The notes: generated from the sequence alone by a model not told the origin. A DNA stretch of 64,000 nt from Gemmobacter nectariphilus (GCA_020721445.1 DYMU01000004.1:112200-176199), one strand, 5' to 3'. Positions 36,359 to 46,028 are shown, counted from the stretch's first letter. Numbers and translations: made by a program.

Positions 36359-36943
36359 CTATTGGAAGAAGGCCGCAGTCTTGGCGCGCACCCAATCCCA
36401 CAGCGCCGGCGCGCCGCGGGCGATCTTTGCGCCCACCCGGGTTTCCAACTGCTCGGCCGTGACGTTGTAGGTTATCCATGTGCCCCCCCCCGATTGCAGA
36501 TTGGCCATTACCGGCTGAACCCGGTCAAGGCTTTTGGCAAAGATCGAGTCGGGGGTTTGCGCCGCTTCAAATTCGTCCCACAAAGCGCGCAGATCGGCGG
36601 CCAGATCGCCCGGCAAAAGCCCAAAGATGCGATCCGCCGCACGGGATTCGGCGGCCATCGTGTCAGCCGAGCCATGCGCCTGCCCGCCCGCCGAATGAAT
36701 CGGCACATCGCCCACGTCAATCTCGACCAGATCATGGATCAGCAGCATCCGGATCACCCGGTTGATATCGACCCGCGGGCCAGCCTGATCGGCCAGCACC
36801 AGCGCATACAGCGCCAGATGCCAACTATGTTCACCCGAGTTTTCCGGCCGCGACCCATCGCACAACGTGCTGGCCCGCAGCACCGATTTCAGCCGGTCGG
36901 CTTCGTTCAGGAACGCAAACTGGGCTTCCAGACGGTCGGTCAA
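36359..36943 (-). CDS. HD domain-containing protein (5'-nucleotidase-like)
   Basis: ENSGEHSWHLALYAL, LLIHDLVEIDVGD. Confidence 0.85.
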   Translation of the reverse strand: MTDRLEAQFAFLNEADRLKSVLRASTLCDGSRPENSGEHSWHLALYALVLADQAGPRVDINRVIRMLLIHDLVEIDVGDVPIHSAGGQAHGSADTMAAESRAADRIFGLLPGDLAADLRALWDEFEAAQTPDSIFAKSLDRVQPVMANLQSGGGTWITYNVTAEQLETRVGAKIARGAPALWDWVRAKTAAFFQ

Positions 36944-37213
36944 TCAATGCCCGCCCTTTTCCGCCTCGCGCGGGGCTTCGGGCAGTTTTGCGCCCTTGCG
37001 CTTGGCGTCCATCGCCTTGTCAAAAAACTCGCGTGCGCGCTTTTCGGCCAGACGGATGCGGATCGAGGTCATGAACACCTCTTGCAGCGTGGGCGACGAT
37101 GCCCCCAGCACCTTGGCCACTTTTTCATAAAAGAACGGGTCTTCAAGTTCGACCGAGCCTGCCAGCACATCGCGGGCAAGGTCATCGGCCAGATCCTGAA
37201 TGAAGTCGCTCAC
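36944..37213 (-). CDS. Conserved hypothetical protein
   Basis: 89-aa ORF with 4-bp overlap to the upstream hydrolase gene. Confidence 0.6.
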   Translation of the reverse strand: MSDFIQDLADDLARDVLAGSVELEDPFFYEKVAKVLGASSPTLQEVFMTSIRIRLAEKRAREFFDKAMDAKRKGAKLPEAPREAEKGGH

Positions 37214-37869
37214 CGCGTGACCTCGCCCAAGCGGCGGCGCACATAATCGGACACGGTGTTGATCATCGGCTTCATATGCGCCTCTTCATCCTTGAAGAAA
37301 TGATCGGCACCTTCGATTTCCGTGTGGGTGATGGTGATGCCCTTTTGCTCATGCAACTTGTTCACCAGCGCTCGGGTGTCTTTCGGCGGGGCCACCTTGT
37401 CGGCGGTGCCGTTGATGATCAGGCCAGAAGACGGGCAGGGCGCCAGAAAGGAAAAGTCATACAGGTTGGCCGGCGGGGCGACCGAAATGAAGCCGGTGAT
37501 TTCAGGCCGCCGCATCAGCAGTTGCATCCCGATCCAGGCACCGAACGAAAACCCCGCGACCCAGCAATGCTTGGCATTGGGGTTCATCGATTGCAGGTAA
37601 TCCAGCGATGACGCCGCATCCGACAATTCACCAATGCCCTGATCGTATTCGCCCTGACTGCGCCCGACACCGCGAAAGTTGAACCGCAACACCGTGAAGC
37701 CCAGGTTGTAAAACGCGTAGTGCAGGTTATACACCACCTTGTTGTTCATGGTGCCACCATAGGCGGGGTGCGGATGCAGCACGATGGCGATCGGGGCGTC
37801 ACGGTCCTTTTGCGGGTGGTAACGGCCTTCAAGGCGACCCTCGGGGCCGGCGAAGATCACTTCGGGCAT
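37210..37869 (-). CDS. Alpha/beta hydrolase
   Basis: GTMNNKVVYNLHYAFYNLGFTVLRFNFRGVGRSQG; nucleophile GFSFGAW. Confidence 0.85.
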   Translation of the reverse strand: MPEVIFAGPEGRLEGRYHPQKDRDAPIAIVLHPHPAYGGTMNNKVVYNLHYAFYNLGFTVLRFNFRGVGRSQGEYDQGIGELSDAASSLDYLQSMNPNAKHCWVAGFSFGAWIGMQLLMRRPEITGFISVAPPANLYDFSFLAPCPSSGLIINGTADKVAPPKDTRALVNKLHEQKGITITHTEIEGADHFFKDEEAHMKPMINTVSDYVRRRLGEVTR

Positions 37870-37923
37870 GTCGTTCCTGCCTGTCTTTCCGCGAGCGATT
37901 TCTTGACGCTGTCACTCGGCATA

Positions 37924-37940
37924 TCTAGAACCATTCTAAG
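37924..37940. promoter_or_regulatory. Irr/ICE-like palindrome upstream of iscR
   Basis: tctagaaccattctaag vs TTTAGAA-N3-TTCTAAA, 12/14 defined positions. Confidence 0.5.
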
Positions 37941-38042
37941 CTTGGCGTCTGCCAGCCTACGGGTCGGTTTTCAGGTAATGGGCCGACTGTCCGGCGTCAA
38001 TCCATTTGCAGGCGGTATTTGCCGTCATTCAGGGGTCATGCG

Positions 38043-38516
38043 ATGAAACTCTCGACCAAGGGCCGTTATGCGATGGTCGCGCTTGCCGATCTTGCGCTGA
38101 CCGAGGCCAAGACGGGCGGTGACGATCTGGTGTCGCTGGCGGAAATTGCCAAGCGGCAGGATATCTCTTTGCCGTATCTGGAACAGTTGTTCGTCAAGTT
38201 GCGCCGCGCCGGTCTGGTCGATGCGGTGCGCGGGCCGGGCGGCGGCTACAAGCTGGCGCGCAACCCGTCGGAAATTCGCGTGGCCGATGTGATGCAGGCG
38301 GTCGAGGAAACCGTCGATGCGCTGCATACCGGGGCAGGGGCATCGGGCGGCGTGTCGGGCACGCGGGCGCAAAGCCTGACCAACCGGCTGTGGGAGGGGT
38401 TAAGCGCGCATGTCTACGTGTTCTTGCACCAGACCCGGCTGTCGGACGTGATCCGCAACGAAATGCACCCGTGCCCGGCCGTGCCCGCGCTGTTTCGCGT
38501 GGTGGATGAGGAATGA
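38043..38516 (+). CDS. iscR: Rrf2 family Fe-S regulator IscR (single-cysteine type)
   Basis: MKLSTKGRYAMVALADLAL; YLEQLFVKLRRAGLV; only one Cys. Confidence 0.93.
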   Translation: MKLSTKGRYAMVALADLALTEAKTGGDDLVSLAEIAKRQDISLPYLEQLFVKLRRAGLVDAVRGPGGGYKLARNPSEIRVADVMQAVEETVDALHTGAGASGGVSGTRAQSLTNRLWEGLSAHVYVFLHQTRLSDVIRNEMHPCPAVPALFRVVDEE

Positions 38517-39556
38517 TCCGCACCTATCTGGACTGGAACGCCACCACGCCCCTGCGCCCCGAAGCGCGCGCCGCAATGATCGCGGCGATGGATGTGGTCG
38601 GCAACCCGTCTTCGGTGCATGCCGAGGGGCGCGCGGCCAAGGCGCTGCTGGAAAAGTCCCGTGCGCAACTGGCGGCCGCGCTGGGGGCCGATGGCGCCGA
38701 CATCGTGTTCACCAGCGGTGCCACCGAAGCCGCGGCGCTGGCCTGCGCCGGGCGTGATCTGGCCTGCGCCGAGGTGGAACACGAAGCCGTGGCCGCCTGG
38801 TGTGATCCGCTGTTGCCGGTGGACAATGACGGCCGGATCGAGCTGCGCGAACCGGGCGAGTCTGCGGTGCAACTGGCCAATTCCGAAACCGGCATCTTGC
38901 AGGATTTGCCCGCCGGGGTGGCGGTGTCTGACCTGACGCAGGCCTTTGGCAAGGTGCCGATGGCCTTCAACTTGCTGGGCTGCGATATGGGGCTGGTGTC
39001 TGCCCATAAATTGGGCGGCCCGAAAGGTGTGGGCGCGCTGATCTTGCGCCAAGGTCTTGATCTGCATCCGCAATTGCGGGGTGGCGGGCAGGAAATGGGG
39101 CGGCGGGCCGGCACCGAAAACCTGATCGGAATCGCCGGTTTTGCCGCCGCGGCACAGGCCGCGATGCGCGATCTGGCCGCAGGCGTCTGGGAGGAAGTGG
39201 CCGAGTTTAGAAATATTCTAGATTCGGCATTGTCTGATTTGACAAACAATACTATTTTAGTCGGGAAAGGGGCCAACCGGCTTCCGAACACCACCTGCAT
39301 CATCGCCCCCAACTGGAAGGCCGAGACGCAGGTGATGGCGATGGACCTTGCAGGGTATGCCATTTCGGCGGGCTCTGCCTGTTCCAGCGGCAAGGTTCGG
39401 GCCAGCCGGGTGCTTCGGGCGATGGGGTTCGACGATGGGTTGGCGGGTCAGGCGATCCGCATCTCGATCGGCCCCGGCACGACGCGCGATCAGGTGTTGC
39501 GCTTTGCCGAAGTCTGGGGTGCGGCCTACCTTCGTGCGATGTCGCGCGCTGCTTGA
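38513..39556 (+). CDS. Cysteine desulfurase (IscS/NifS class)
   Basis: YLDWNATTPLRPEAR, SAHKLGGPKGVGAL, AGSACSSGKV. Confidence 0.93.
   Translation: MIRTYLDWNATTPLRPEARAAMIAAMDVVGNPSSVHAEGRAAKALLEKSRAQLAAALGADGADIVFTSGATEAAALACAGRDLACAEVEHEAVAAWCDPLLPVDNDGRIELREPGESAVQLANSETGILQDLPAGVAVSDLTQAFGKVPMAFNLLGCDMGLVSAHKLGGPKGVGALILRQGLDLHPQLRGGGQEMGRRAGTENLIGIAGFAAAAQAAMRDLAAGVWEEVAEFRNILDSALSDLTNNTILVGKGANRLPNTTCIIAPNWKAETQVMAMDLAGYAISAGSACSSGKVRASRVLRAMGFDDGLAGQAIRISIGPGTTRDQVLRFAEVWGAAYLRAMSRAA
39206..39222. promoter_or_regulatory. Irr/ICE-like palindrome inside cysteine desulfurase ORF, with candidate internal promoter just downstream
   Basis: tttagaaatattctaga vs TTTAGAA-N3-TTCTAAA, 13/14; followed by TTGTCT(39230)-N17-TATTTT(39253). 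Confidence 0.5.
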
Positions 39557-39595
39557 AGAATGGGCCGCAAGGCCATGGATACAAAGGATATGCCG

Positions 39596-41107
39596 ATGAA
39601 AGCTGTCGAGACAGAGGTGCGCGACGGGGTGGATCGCGAAACGATCGAAACCGTAGAGGCGATGTCCGGCAAGTATAAATACGGCTGGGAAACCGAGATC
39701 GAGATGGACTATGCCCCCAAGGGCCTGTCCGAAGACATCGTGCGCCTGATCAGCAGCAAGAACGAAGAACCCGAATGGATGCTGGATTGGCGTCTGGCCG
39801 CCTATCGCCGCTGGGTGCAGTTGCAAGAGCCGGATTGGGCGATGCTGAACTATCCAGCGATCGACTATCAGGATCAGTTCTACTACGCCAAACCCAAAAG
39901 CATGGCCGTCAAGCCAAAGTCGCTGGACGAGGTCGACCCCAAGCTGCTGGCCACCTATGCCAAGCTGGGGATTCCCTTGAAGGAACAGGCGCTTCTGGCG
40001 GGTGTCGAGGCGCCCGAGGGCGGCGAGCGGCAGGTTGCGGTGGATGCGGTGTTCGATTCCGTCAGCGTGGGCACCACCTTCAAGGCCGAACTGGCCAAGG
40101 CGGGCGTGATCTTCTGCTCGATCTCGGAAGCCATTCGCGAACACCCGGAACTGGTCAAGAAATACCTTGGCACCGTGGTGCCGCCTTCGGACAACTTCTT
40201 TGCCACGCTGAATTGCGCCGTGTTTTCCGACGGGTCTTTCGTCTATATCCCGCCCGGCACCCGCTGCCCGATGGAGCTTTCGACCTATTTCCGCATCAAC
40301 GCCGAAAACACCGGCCAGTTTGAACGCACGCTGATCATCTGCGACGAAGGGGCCTACGTCAGCTATCTGGAAGGCTGCACCGCGCCCAAGCGTGACACCT
40401 ATCAATTGCACGCAGCGGTGGTGGAAATTGTCATCCTTAAGGATGCCGAGGTGAAGTATTCCACCGTGCAAAACTGGTATCCCGGCGACGAAAACGGCGT
40501 CGGCGGCATCTACAACTTTGTGACCAAGCGCGCCGATTGCCGGGGCGACCGGGCCAAGGTGATGTGGACGCAAGTGGAAACCGGGTCGGCGATCACCTGG
40601 AAATACCCATCCTGCATCCTGCGGGGGGACGACAGTCAGGGTGAGTTTTACTCGATCGCCATCACCAACAACGCGCAACAGGCCGATACCGGCACCAAGA
40701 TGATACATCTGGGCAAACGCACCAAGTCGCGCATCGTGTCGAAGGGCATCTCGGCGGGCCGGGCGCAGAACACCTATCGCGGTCTGGTGTCGATGCACCC
40801 CCGCGCGGTGGACAGCCGCAACTATACCCAGTGCGACAGCCTGCTGATCGGGGACAAATGCGGCGCGCACACCGTGCCCTACATCGAGGTGAAGAACAAT
40901 TCTTCCCGCGTCGAACATGAGGCGACCACGTCGAAGGTCGATGAGGATCAGTTGTTCTACTGCCGCTCACGCGGGATGGATGAGGAAGAGGCGGTGGCGC
41001 TGGTGGTGAACGGGTTCTGCAAGGAAGTGCTGCAAGCCCTGCCGATGGAATTTGCCATGGAAGCGCAGGCGCTGGTCGCGATCTCGCTTGAGGGCAGCGT
41101 AGGGTAA
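39596..41107 (+). CDS. sufB: Fe-S cluster assembly protein SufB
   Basis: [36 protein letters not shown]. Confidence 0.96.
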   Translation: MKAVETEVRDGVDRETIETVEAMSGKYKYGWETEIEMDYAPKGLSEDIVRLISSKNEEPEWMLDWRLAAYRRWVQLQEPDWAMLNYPAIDYQDQFYYAKPKSMAVKPKSLDEVDPKLLATYAKLGIPLKEQALLAGVEAPEGGERQVAVDAVFDSVSVGTTFKAELAKAGVIFCSISEAIREHPELVKKYLGTVVPPSDNFFATLNCAVFSDGSFVYIPPGTRCPMELSTYFRINAENTGQFERTLIICDEGAYVSYLEGCTAPKRDTYQLHAAVVEIVILKDAEVKYSTVQNWYPGDENGVGGIYNFVTKRADCRGDRAKVMWTQVETGSAITWKYPSCILRGDDSQGEFYSIAITNNAQQADTGTKMIHLGKRTKSRIVSKGISAGRAQNTYRGLVSMHPRAVDSRNYTQCDSLLIGDKCGAHTVPYIEVKNNSSRVEHEATTSKVDEDQLFYCRSRGMDEEEAVALVVNGFCKEVLQALPMEFAMEAQALVAISLEGSVG

Positions 41108-41133
41108 TCGGTTTACTTTCAAAGGATTGCACG

Positions 41134-41456
41134 ATGATCGTGACAACCACACACAGCGTCGAAGGCCGCCCGATTGTCGATTACAAAGGCATCGTGACCG
41201 GCGAGGCGATCATGGGCGCGAACATCGTGCGTGACCTGTTTGCCGGAATCACCGATATCATCGGTGGCCGGTCCGGCGCCTATGAGACCAAGCTGGCTGA
41301 CGCCCGCGAAACGGCTTTGCGCGAAATGCAGGAGCGGGCCTATGGTCTGGGGGCAAACGCCATCGTGGGGGTCGATCTGGACTATGAGGTGACTATGAGG
41401 TGATCGGCCAGATGCTGATGGTCTCTGCCTCGGGCACGGCGGTGCGCCTTGGCTGA
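41134..41456 (+). pseudogene. YbjQ/UPF0145-family gene, frameshifted near the 3' end by an 11-bp tandem duplication
   Basis: [51 protein letters not shown]...; frame breaks after VDLDYEV; family-like tail [18 protein letters not shown] continues in another frame. Confidence 0.75.
41381..41402. repeat. 11-bp perfect tandem duplication (actatgaggtg x2)
   Basis: gatctgg-actatgaggtg-actatgaggtg-atcggccag. Confidence 0.95.
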
Positions 41457-41580
41457 CAGATGCTGCCGCACCCTTCCGACCCGGACCGGGCCCGACACAT
41501 CGCCTGAAACGGGTCTGGGCCGGTTCCAGAAACTGCAATAAGACGCGCCGCGTCCAATACGAATACCAAGAGGCACAGAA

Positions 41581-42336
41581 ATGTTGGAAATCAAGAATCT
41601 GCACGTCAAGCTTGAGGAAGAGGACAAGGTCATCCTGCGCGGGGTTGACCTCAGCATCGGCGCCGGTGAGGTGCATGCGATCATGGGGCCGAACGGCTCG
41701 GGCAAATCGACGCTGTCCTATGTGCTGGCCGGGCGCGAAGGCTATGCGGTGACCGATGGCAGCGCCACGCTGGACGGCGCAGACATGCTGGCGATGGAAC
41801 CGGAAAACCGTGCCGCCGCAGGGCTGTTTCTTGCGTTTCAGTATCCGGTCGAAATTCCGGGCGTCGGCAACATGACCTTTCTGCGCACCGCCGTGAACGC
41901 GCAGCGCAAGACCCGTGGTGAGCCTGAACTTTCCGCCGGGGATTTCCTGAAGATCGTGCGCGAAAAGGCCAAGACGCTGAAGATTGATGCCGACATGCTG
42001 AAGCGTCCGGTCAACGTCGGCTTTTCGGGCGGCGAGAAAAAGCGCAACGAGATTTTGCAGATGGCCATGCTGGAACCCCGGATGTGCATCTTGGATGAAA
42101 CCGACTCTGGCTTGGATGTCGACGCGATGAAACTGGTGTCGGAAGGCGTGAACGCGCTGCGCAGCGAAGGCCGGTCTTTCCTTGTCATCACGCATTATCA
42201 ACGGCTTCTGGATCATATCAAACCCGATGTCGTGCATATCATGGCAGCGGGCCGCATCATCAAGACCGGCGGCCCGGAACTGGCGCTGGAAGTGGAAAAC
42301 AACGGCTATGCCGACCTGTTGGCGGAGGCGCAGTGA
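41581..42336 (+). CDS. sufC: Fe-S cluster assembly ATPase SufC
   Basis: IMGPNGSGKSTLSYVLAGREGY; LDETDSGLDVDA. Confidence 0.96.
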   Translation: MLEIKNLHVKLEEEDKVILRGVDLSIGAGEVHAIMGPNGSGKSTLSYVLAGREGYAVTDGSATLDGADMLAMEPENRAAAGLFLAFQYPVEIPGVGNMTFLRTAVNAQRKTRGEPELSAGDFLKIVREKAKTLKIDADMLKRPVNVGFSGGEKKRNEILQMAMLEPRMCILDETDSGLDVDAMKLVSEGVNALRSEGRSFLVITHYQRLLDHIKPDVVHIMAAGRIIKTGGPELALEVENNGYADLLAEAQ

Positions 42337-43622
42337 TGGCGCAGCCGCAGGCAAAGACCGATGCGCTTGCTGCGCGGGTGGCCGGGCTTGCCGTCGCAGG
42401 CTCTGGCTGGCTGGGGGCTGCCCGCCGCGATGCCGCGGTGCGACTTTCCGCCATGGGGCTGCCATCACGGCGTGATGAATACTGGCGCTACACCGACCCC
42501 GTCAGCCTGACGCAAACCGTGGTCTTGCCCGCCGCGTTGTTTGAGACAGCCGACGAAGCCCCGGCGTTTGACGGGATTGACCGGTTGCGGCTGGTCTTTG
42601 TCGATGGGGTGTTTGATCCGGCGCAATCGGATGATCCGACGCTTGCAGGGGTCGAGATCACCGCCTTGCGCGCGGCCGGGACGACCGATATCCACTGGGC
42701 GCGCGATCTTTATGGCGTGCTTGAAGCGCGCGGGCAAACCCCGGTGCAGCGGCCTTTGGCCACCTTGAACACCGCCCACGCAACCGAGGGGCTGCTGATC
42801 CGGGCAACGGGCCGTGCGGCAAAGCCGGTCGACCTGATTTATCTGCGCAAGTCAGAGACTTCGGATGCGATGGTGCATCACTGCATCAAGGTTGAGGCCG
42901 GGGCTGAATTGACGGTTCTTGAAAACGGACCGGGGGCTGCGCGTTTTACCAAGGTGATGGAAGTGGACGTGGCCGAAGGTGGCCGGTTCCATCACGTCCG
43001 GGTTCAGGGTCGTGACGCCGAACGCCGCGCGGCCACGCATCTTTTTGCACGGGTGGGGGCCAATGCGCTGTTCAAGTCCTTTACCCTGACCGCCAATGGC
43101 CGCCTGACCCGCAACGATGCGGTGATCGAGCTTGCCGGCCATGACGGCGTGGCCCATGTCGCCGGGGCGGCCATGGGGGATGGCGATTTCCACCACGACG
43201 ACACCGTGTTCATGACCCATGCGGCCGAGCGGTGCGAAAGCCGTCAGGTGTTCAAGAAAGTGCTGAAGAACGGGGCTGTCGGGGTGTTTCAGGGCAAGAT
43301 CCTGGTCAAACCCGGCGCGCAGAAGACCGATGGGTATCAGATCAGCCAAAGCCTTTTGCTGGACGGCGCCAGCCAGTTTCTGGCCAAACCCGAGCTTGAG
43401 ATCTATGCCGACGATGTGAAATGCAGCCATGGCAGCACATCCGGCGCGATCGACGAGGTGGCGTTGTTCTATCTGCAATCGCGCGGCGTGCCCCGGCGGG
43501 TGGCGCAAAGCCTGCTGGTTCTGGCGTTTCTGGCCGAGGCGATTGCCGAAATCGACGATGAAGCCATCGCCGAAGACATTCGCAGCCGTCTTGAAGGCTG
43601 GCTGGCGCGGCACGAAGGCTGA
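42333..43622 (+). CDS. sufD: Fe-S cluster assembly protein SufD
   Basis: SufB/D family C-terminal region (VKCSHGSTSGAIDEVALFYLQSRGVPRRVAQSLLVLAFLAEAI). Confidence 0.94.
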   Translation: MMAQPQAKTDALAARVAGLAVAGSGWLGAARRDAAVRLSAMGLPSRRDEYWRYTDPVSLTQTVVLPAALFETADEAPAFDGIDRLRLVFVDGVFDPAQSDDPTLAGVEITALRAAGTTDIHWARDLYGVLEARGQTPVQRPLATLNTAHATEGLLIRATGRAAKPVDLIYLRKSETSDAMVHHCIKVEAGAELTVLENGPGAARFTKVMEVDVAEGGRFHHVRVQGRDAERRAATHLFARVGANALFKSFTLTANGRLTRNDAVIELAGHDGVAHVAGAAMGDGDFHHDDTVFMTHAAERCESRQVFKKVLKNGAVGVFQGKILVKPGAQKTDGYQISQSLLLDGASQFLAKPELEIYADDVKCSHGSTSGAIDEVALFYLQSRGVPRRVAQSLLVLAFLAEAIAEIDDEAIAEDIRSRLEGWLARHEG

Positions 43623-43623
43623 C

Positions 43624-44100
43624 ATGTCAGTTACGCAAGATATGCTTGAAAGCTGGCGCCGCCCGCGCGTGGTGGTGCAACGGCATTTGTCGCGCGGGCA
43701 GTCAGAGCCGTTTGCCTTCAGCCTGCTGGTGGTGTTTTTGATCCTTGCCTTTGTTGCGCAATGGCCGCGGGCATCGCGCGTAGCGTTCGAGGTCGAGGGC
43801 ACGCCCGTCGCGCCGCAAATGCTGGCCATAGCGCTGGCCCTGTTGGCCACCATTCCGCTGTGGTATGGTCTGGCTGCGCTAAGCCGTCTGGTCGGCCGGG
43901 CGTTTGGCGGCAACGGCAGCTGGTATCGCGCCCGGATCGCCCTGTTCTGGTCCTTGGTCGCGGTCACGCCGATGATGCTGCTGCAAGGGCTGGTGGCAGG
44001 AATGGTCGGGCCGGGGCCGGGCCTGACAGCGGTGGGCATGCTGGCGGGAGTGTCGTTTTTGTATTTCTGGATCAACGCCCTGATCGTGGCGGAGGGCTGA
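43624..44100 (+). CDS. YIP1-family integral membrane protein
   Basis: MSVTQDMLESWRRPRVVVQRHLSRGQSEPFAFSLLVVFLILAFVAQ, several TM helices. Confidence 0.7.
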   Translation: MSVTQDMLESWRRPRVVVQRHLSRGQSEPFAFSLLVVFLILAFVAQWPRASRVAFEVEGTPVAPQMLAIALALLATIPLWYGLAALSRLVGRAFGGNGSWYRARIALFWSLVAVTPMMLLQGLVAGMVGPGPGLTAVGMLAGVSFLYFWINALIVAEG

Positions 44101-44685
44101 ATGGATCTGTCTTTGGCAAGCCTGCTGACCATGGCGCGCGATACCGTGCAACGCCCGCGCGAAGGCGCGCGCCGGGTGATGCAGGCCAATGTGCCGATGG
44201 CGGCGCGCTGGATTGCGCTGATCCTGATGGCAGTGGTGTCGGCGCTGCTGGCGCATGTGTCCTTTGCGCTGCTGCCGGTCACCGCCCGGGCCGAGACTGC
44301 GGCGGTCATGCCCAGCCCGTTCGTGTCAGCGGTGATGCAGGGCGGGCTGATGCTGGCGGCGGTCGTGCTGATTGATGCGCTTGGGCGTTTCATGGGCGGC
44401 AAGGGCCGGTTTGAAGATGCGCTGATCCTGATGGTCTGGTTGCAGTTCATCTTGCTGATCCTGCAACTGGTGCAGATCGCCACGCAAATTGTGGCACCGC
44501 CCGTCTCGATGCTGGTCGGCTATTTTTCGGTCACGGTTTTCCTGTGGCTTCTCAGTCACTTCGTGGCCGAACTTCATGGCTTTTCTTCGGTGCTGAAAAC
44601 CTTTGGCGGCATCTTGTTGACGCTGCTTGCGGTGGGCTTCGTGCTGGCGTTTTTCTTTTCGGCATCAATGGGAAGTGCACTCTGA
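44101..44685 (+). CDS. YIP1-family integral membrane protein
   Basis: MDLSLASLLTMARDTVQRPREGARRVMQ..., multiple TM helices. Confidence 0.8.
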   Translation: MDLSLASLLTMARDTVQRPREGARRVMQANVPMAARWIALILMAVVSALLAHVSFALLPVTARAETAAVMPSPFVSAVMQGGLMLAAVVLIDALGRFMGGKGRFEDALILMVWLQFILLILQLVQIATQIVAPPVSMLVGYFSVTVFLWLLSHFVAELHGFSSVLKTFGGILLTLLAVGFVLAFFFSASMGSAL

Positions 44686-44686
44686 C

Positions 44687-45907
44687 ATGTATGACATCAC
44701 CGCCATCCGCGCCGATTTTCCCATCCTGTCGCGGCAGGTGAACGGCAAGCCGCTGGTCTATCTGGACAATGGCGCAAGCGCGCAAAAGCCGCGCGCGGTG
44801 ATCGAGGCGGTGACACAGGCCTATTCGATGGAATATGCCAATGTTCACCGGGGGTTGCACTACCTTTCGAACCTTGCCACCGACAAGTATGAAGCCGTGC
44901 GCGGCACCATCGCCCGGTTCCTGAATGCCGGGCACGAGGCCGAGATCGTCTTCACCTCGGGCGCGACCGAAGCGATCAACCTGATCTCTTACGCCTGGGC
45001 CGCGCCGCGCCTGCAGGCCGGGGATGAGATCGTGCTGAGTGTGATGGAACATCACGCCAATATCGTGCCCTGGCATTTCCTGCGCGAACGGCAGGGCGTG
45101 GTGCTGAAATGGGTGGAGTGTGACCAGAACGGCGATCTGGACCCGCAGGCGGTGCTGGATGCCATCGGTCCGCGCACGAAACTGGTGGCGATCACCCATA
45201 TGTCGAACGTGCTGGGCACGGTGGTCGATGTGGCGGCAATCTGCGCCGGCGCAAAGGCAGCTGGCGTGCCGGTGCTGGTCGACGGGTCGCAGGCGGCGGT
45301 GCATATGCCGGTGGACGCGCAGGCCCTGGGCTGCGATTTCTATGCCATCACCGGACATAAGCTCTACGGGCCAAGCGGTTCTGGGGCGATCTTCATTCAC
45401 CGCGACCGGATGGCCGAGATGCGCCCGTTTCTGGGGGGCGGCGACATGATCCGCGAGGTGACGCGCGACAGCGTCAGCTACAACGATGCGCCGTTCACCT
45501 TTGAGGCGGGCACGCCGGGCATTGTGCAGCAGATCGGGCTGGGGGTGGCGCTGGACTATATGACCGCGCTGGGGATGGACAGGATTGCCGCCCATGAACG
45601 CCAGTTGCGCGACTATGCGCAGGCGCGGTTTGCCGGGTTGAACTGGCTGACGGTGCAGGGCAATGCGGCCAGCAAGGGCGCGATCTTCAGCTTTACGCTG
45701 GAAGGTGCGGCGCATGCGCATGACATTTCTACCATTCTGGACAAGCGCGGCATCGCGGTGCGGGCGGGCACGCATTGCGCCATGCCGTTGATGGCCCATA
45801 TGGGGGTAGGGGCGACCTGCCGCGCGTCATTCGGGCTGTATAACACCACCGATGAGGTGGACGCACTGGTCAGCGGCCTCGAGTTTTGTCGCGATATATT
45901 CAGCTAG
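44687..45907 (+). CDS. sufS: SufS-type cysteine desulfurase
   Basis: YLDNGASAQKPRAVIEAV; ITGHKLYGPSGSGAIF; RAGTHCAMPLM. Confidence 0.96.
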   Translation: MYDITAIRADFPILSRQVNGKPLVYLDNGASAQKPRAVIEAVTQAYSMEYANVHRGLHYLSNLATDKYEAVRGTIARFLNAGHEAEIVFTSGATEAINLISYAWAAPRLQAGDEIVLSVMEHHANIVPWHFLRERQGVVLKWVECDQNGDLDPQAVLDAIGPRTKLVAITHMSNVLGTVVDVAAICAGAKAAGVPVLVDGSQAAVHMPVDAQALGCDFYAITGHKLYGPSGSGAIFIHRDRMAEMRPFLGGGDMIREVTRDSVSYNDAPFTFEAGTPGIVQQIGLGVALDYMTALGMDRIAAHERQLRDYAQARFAGLNWLTVQGNAASKGAIFSFTLEGAAHAHDISTILDKRGIAVRAGTHCAMPLMAHMGVGATCRASFGLYNTTDEVDALVSGLEFCRDIFS

Positions 45908-45962
45908 GCGCGTGTGTGCGACAATTTGCCCGACTGTATGCCGCGGTATGGTGAACGGCCAA

Positions 45963-45976
45963 TTGATCTAGCGCAA
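45963..45976. promoter_or_regulatory. Crp/Fnr-family box TTGAT-N4-CGCAA
   Basis: ttgatctagcgcaa, 52 bp upstream of octaheme cytochrome ATG. Confidence 0.45.
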
Positions 45977-46028
45977 AGTTATCAAAACCGATCCGGATGA
46001 CCCTTGCAGTGATCTGGCGGAGGACGAG

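Noticed and set aside
45963-45986. TTGAT-N13-ATCAA inverted repeat upstream of the octaheme cytochrome
   Set aside because: Spacing does not fit Crp/Fnr dimers; the overlapping TTGAT-N4-CGCAA reading is more plausible
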